Source: Neoroseomonas terrae
GTDB taxonomy: Bacteria; Pseudomonadota; Alphaproteobacteria; Acetobacterales; Acetobacteraceae
DNA length: 64,000 nt
Assembly (NCBI RefSeq): GCF_018129025.1
Contig: NZ_JAAEDI010000005.1
Coordinates: forward strand, 124,001-188,000
Direction of reading: 5' to 3'
The notes beneath the pieces are model-generated. The model worked only from the letters and a program-made list of their open reading frames with translations. It was not told the origin of the DNA and did no database searches. The position numbers and the translations under genes were made by a program. Positions 62,605-64,000 of the stretch are shown in pieces (within the stretch, counting starts at the first letter, position 1; each line of letters opens with the position of its first letter).

Positions 62605-63971
62605 AGCGTCGCCTCGAAGGCTTCGGACCCTTCGTTCCCGCCAAAGGGGGGATACTGATCCGCTACACCGCTACAACCCAGGTCTTCTGCCGGTTTGAAC
62701 CCATTTTCGGAACCGCTACAGGGGGTATCGTGTAGCGGCTCGGAATTCGCCGCAAACCCAGGCCTTTCCTCACTTGTAGCGGTGTAGCGGCTCGAATGGG
62801 GGGGATTAGGCGAAGAAGACGTGTCCGAGGGCAGGTAGCGGTTCCACGCCTCCTCGAAAGCGTCGCGGTGGTAGCCCTTCGGCACCTTGCCGTCCGGCTG
62901 CCGCAGGTTCGCAGGTCGCACGCCGAACGGTGCCAGGGCGCGGGCAAGCTGTGTGGGCGTCATCGGCTTCCCATGCTTCCATTCGGGCCAGGGACGCTCC
63001 TCCATCTGCCCCAGGTGCTCGCAGATGCCCGCGCTGGTCAGGCGCGTGGCGCTGCTGCCGAGGAACAGCTGCCGCAGATCGGCCAGCAGCAGTGCGCCCG
63101 CTTCCATGGTGCCCTCGGCGGCGTTGCGGATGCCGAACACCTCCAATAGCGCCGCACGGGCCCGTGCCGGCCACTCGCCGCCGGCAGAGTCCGCGATGGC
63201 AAGCAGCGGCACCGAGATATCGCCTTCCCGGTCGCCCATCGCGTCTGGGATCTCGGGTGTCAGCGGCAAGGTTGCGCCGTGGTCCTGCGCCCATCGCGCG
63301 AGGCACCGCGCGGCAATGTGCAGTGAGTCCCGCGCCCCGAGGGCCCGCAGCTTCACCACCGTCTCGGCCGCTGCCTTGCGCTGCAAGGTGATCGGCACGC
63401 ACCGATCCGCCAGCGTGTCCGGCAGCTTGCCGATGCCGGCCAGAGCAACCGGGCAGAAGGTAGCGAAGCGCACGGGGCGATGCTCGCCGTCGAGCTCGAC
63501 CACGCGGATCACCTCCGCGGCGTTGTCGTCGCCGGGTGCGAAGCCGTTGGCGCGGCACCAAGCGACGGCCTCGGACTTCGCCGTGCCGGCCGGGAAGTCG
63601 CTGCGCCCGAGTACCTCGCGCCGCGTGCGCCATACCGGCTCCTCGCGCACCGGAATGCCCTCCTGATGTGCGATCAGCTGCAAGTGGGCCGCCAGCCCGC
63701 AGGCGAGGCGCGTGGTGCTGGAGCCGCCGCTGCCGAGCGGCGCTTCGATCGCAATCTCGGCCGGGTGGTGCTGGCGGATCAGCGCATGGATCCAGCGGAT
63801 CAGGTCGGAGTAGACCACGCCGTGGGCCCGGCCCTGTAACTCGACGGTGCCATATTCCGGGTGCGCGCCGGGCACACCGGCGCACCAGCCGAACTTGCGG
63901 GCCAGGTCGAGGGCGAGGACCGGCCGTGGTCGCGAGCGATCCGGCCAGTCGAAGAGAGGGGCGGCGCTCAT
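62601..63971 (-). CDS. chimera of a RuvC-like nuclease domain and a DUF3631 helicase C-terminus
   Basis: The 456-residue protein has an N-terminal RuvC-like resolvase fold. VLALDLARKFGWCAG carries the first Asp, EIAIEAPLGSGGSSTTRLAC the Glu, and WCRANGFAPGDDNAAE (to about residue 152) the late acidic pair. From VIRVVELDGEHRPVRFATFC (about residue 153) it matches the part of DUF3631 phage helicase/primase proteins that comes after their ATPase motifs. LADRCVPITLQRKAA and KGYHRDAFEEAWNRYL follow. No P-loop is present. The in-frame join looks like a deletion fusion. The last 80 residues are low complexity. Confidence 0.72.
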   Translation of the reverse strand: MSAAPLFDWPDRSRPRPVLALDLARKFGWCAGVPGAHPEYGTVELQGRAHGVVYSDLIRWIHALIRQHHPAEIAIEAPLGSGGSSTTRLACGLAAHLQLIAHQEGIPVREEPVWRTRREVLGRSDFPAGTAKSEAVAWCRANGFAPGDDNAAEVIRVVELDGEHRPVRFATFCPVALAGIGKLPDTLADRCVPITLQRKAAAETVVKLRALGARDSLHIAARCLARWAQDHGATLPLTPEIPDAMGDREGDISVPLLAIADSAGGEWPARARAALLEVFGIRNAAEGTMEAGALLLADLRQLFLGSSATRLTSAGICEHLGQMEERPWPEWKHGKPMTPTQLARALAPFGVRPANLRQPDGKVPKGYHRDAFEEAWNRYLPSDTSSSPNPPHSSRYTATSEERPGFAANSEPLHDTPCSGSENGFKPAEDLGCSGVADQYPPFGGNEGSEAFEATL

Positions 63972-64000
63972 GCCTGGGCCACCTCGCTCGCGAACGGGTT
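63968..64000 (-). CDS. C-terminal end of an upstream gene (partial)
   Basis: The last bases encode NPFASEVAQA-stop on the minus strand, and the TGA overlaps the ATG of the RuvC-DUF3631 gene (ATGA). This fits the overlapping gene style of the run. The rest lies outside the window. Confidence 0.45.
   Translation of the reverse strand, partial: NPFASEVAQA

Noticed and set aside
50358..64000. Complete functional prophage
   Set aside because: No integrase, terminase, portal, capsid or lysis gene is identifiable, and several genes are broken; the window shows only part of an element or a remnant.

Overview
The window is high-GC DNA, most likely from the chromosome of an alphaproteobacterium of the Acetobacteraceae (Roseomonas-like). 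The grounds are a short HprK and the hprK-rapZ-manX-ptsH-ptsI regulatory phosphotransferase operon, ahcY, a ChvI/ChvG two-component system beside pckA, a hemJ-rho pair, and six Bug-type (TctC) periplasmic binding proteins. The family assignment is inference from gene content, not from a search.

Layout. 0-3.2 kb: small envelope or hypothetical genes and a ChaC-like cyclotransferase. 3.3-10.6 kb: a threonine-dehydratase-like enzyme, then a tightly overlapping regulatory phosphotransferase operon and ahcY with a structured leader. 10.7-23.2 kb: an accessory catabolic block with a thioesterase, GST, two Bug proteins, an FAD oxidoreductase, an alpha/beta hydrolase lacking its serine nucleophile, an M20 deacylase, a threonine-synthase-like enzyme, an M81/MlrC protein, a D-threonine-aldolase-like enzyme and an RraA-like protein. 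23.5-29.5 kb: pckA, a HugZ-like protein, chvI, chvG and an HD hydrolase. 29.7-34.1 kb: an AsmA-like protein, rho and hemJ. 34.1-43.7 kb: a second catabolic block with a class I hydratase, CoA transferase, three tandem Bug genes, a D-2-hydroxyacid dehydrogenase and a GntR/UTRA regulator. 44.2-50.2 kb: an MFS transporter, a Baeyer-Villiger-type monooxygenase, acs, an internally deleted antiporter remnant and a GNAT acetyltransferase.

50.28 kb to the end: tRNA-Arg(CCG) is followed by a different kind of DNA. It starts with a visibly lower-GC AlbA/Schlafen-ATPase gene and continues with mostly minus-strand phage-like small genes. Many are broken or chimeric: amber-interrupted frames, a truncated PAPS-reductase-like gene, C-terminal pieces of DnaE2 and ParB-like genes, and a RuvC-like nuclease fused to the back half of a DUF3631 helicase. 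An intact SLC13 permease lies among them. No integrase or second attachment site is visible, so the far end must lie outside.

Two patterns cut across the window. First, a two-hairpin intergenic element of about 60-100 bp recurs six times in the chromosomal part, always downstream of a gene and in its sense orientation. Its stems differ between copies by compensating base changes, so it looks like a structured 3'-end RNA element. It is absent from the part after the tRNA. Second, the pckA-chvIG-hprK-manX-ptsH-ahcY neighbourhood known from other alphaproteobacteria is present but broken into two halves around the 10.7-23.2 kb catabolic block.
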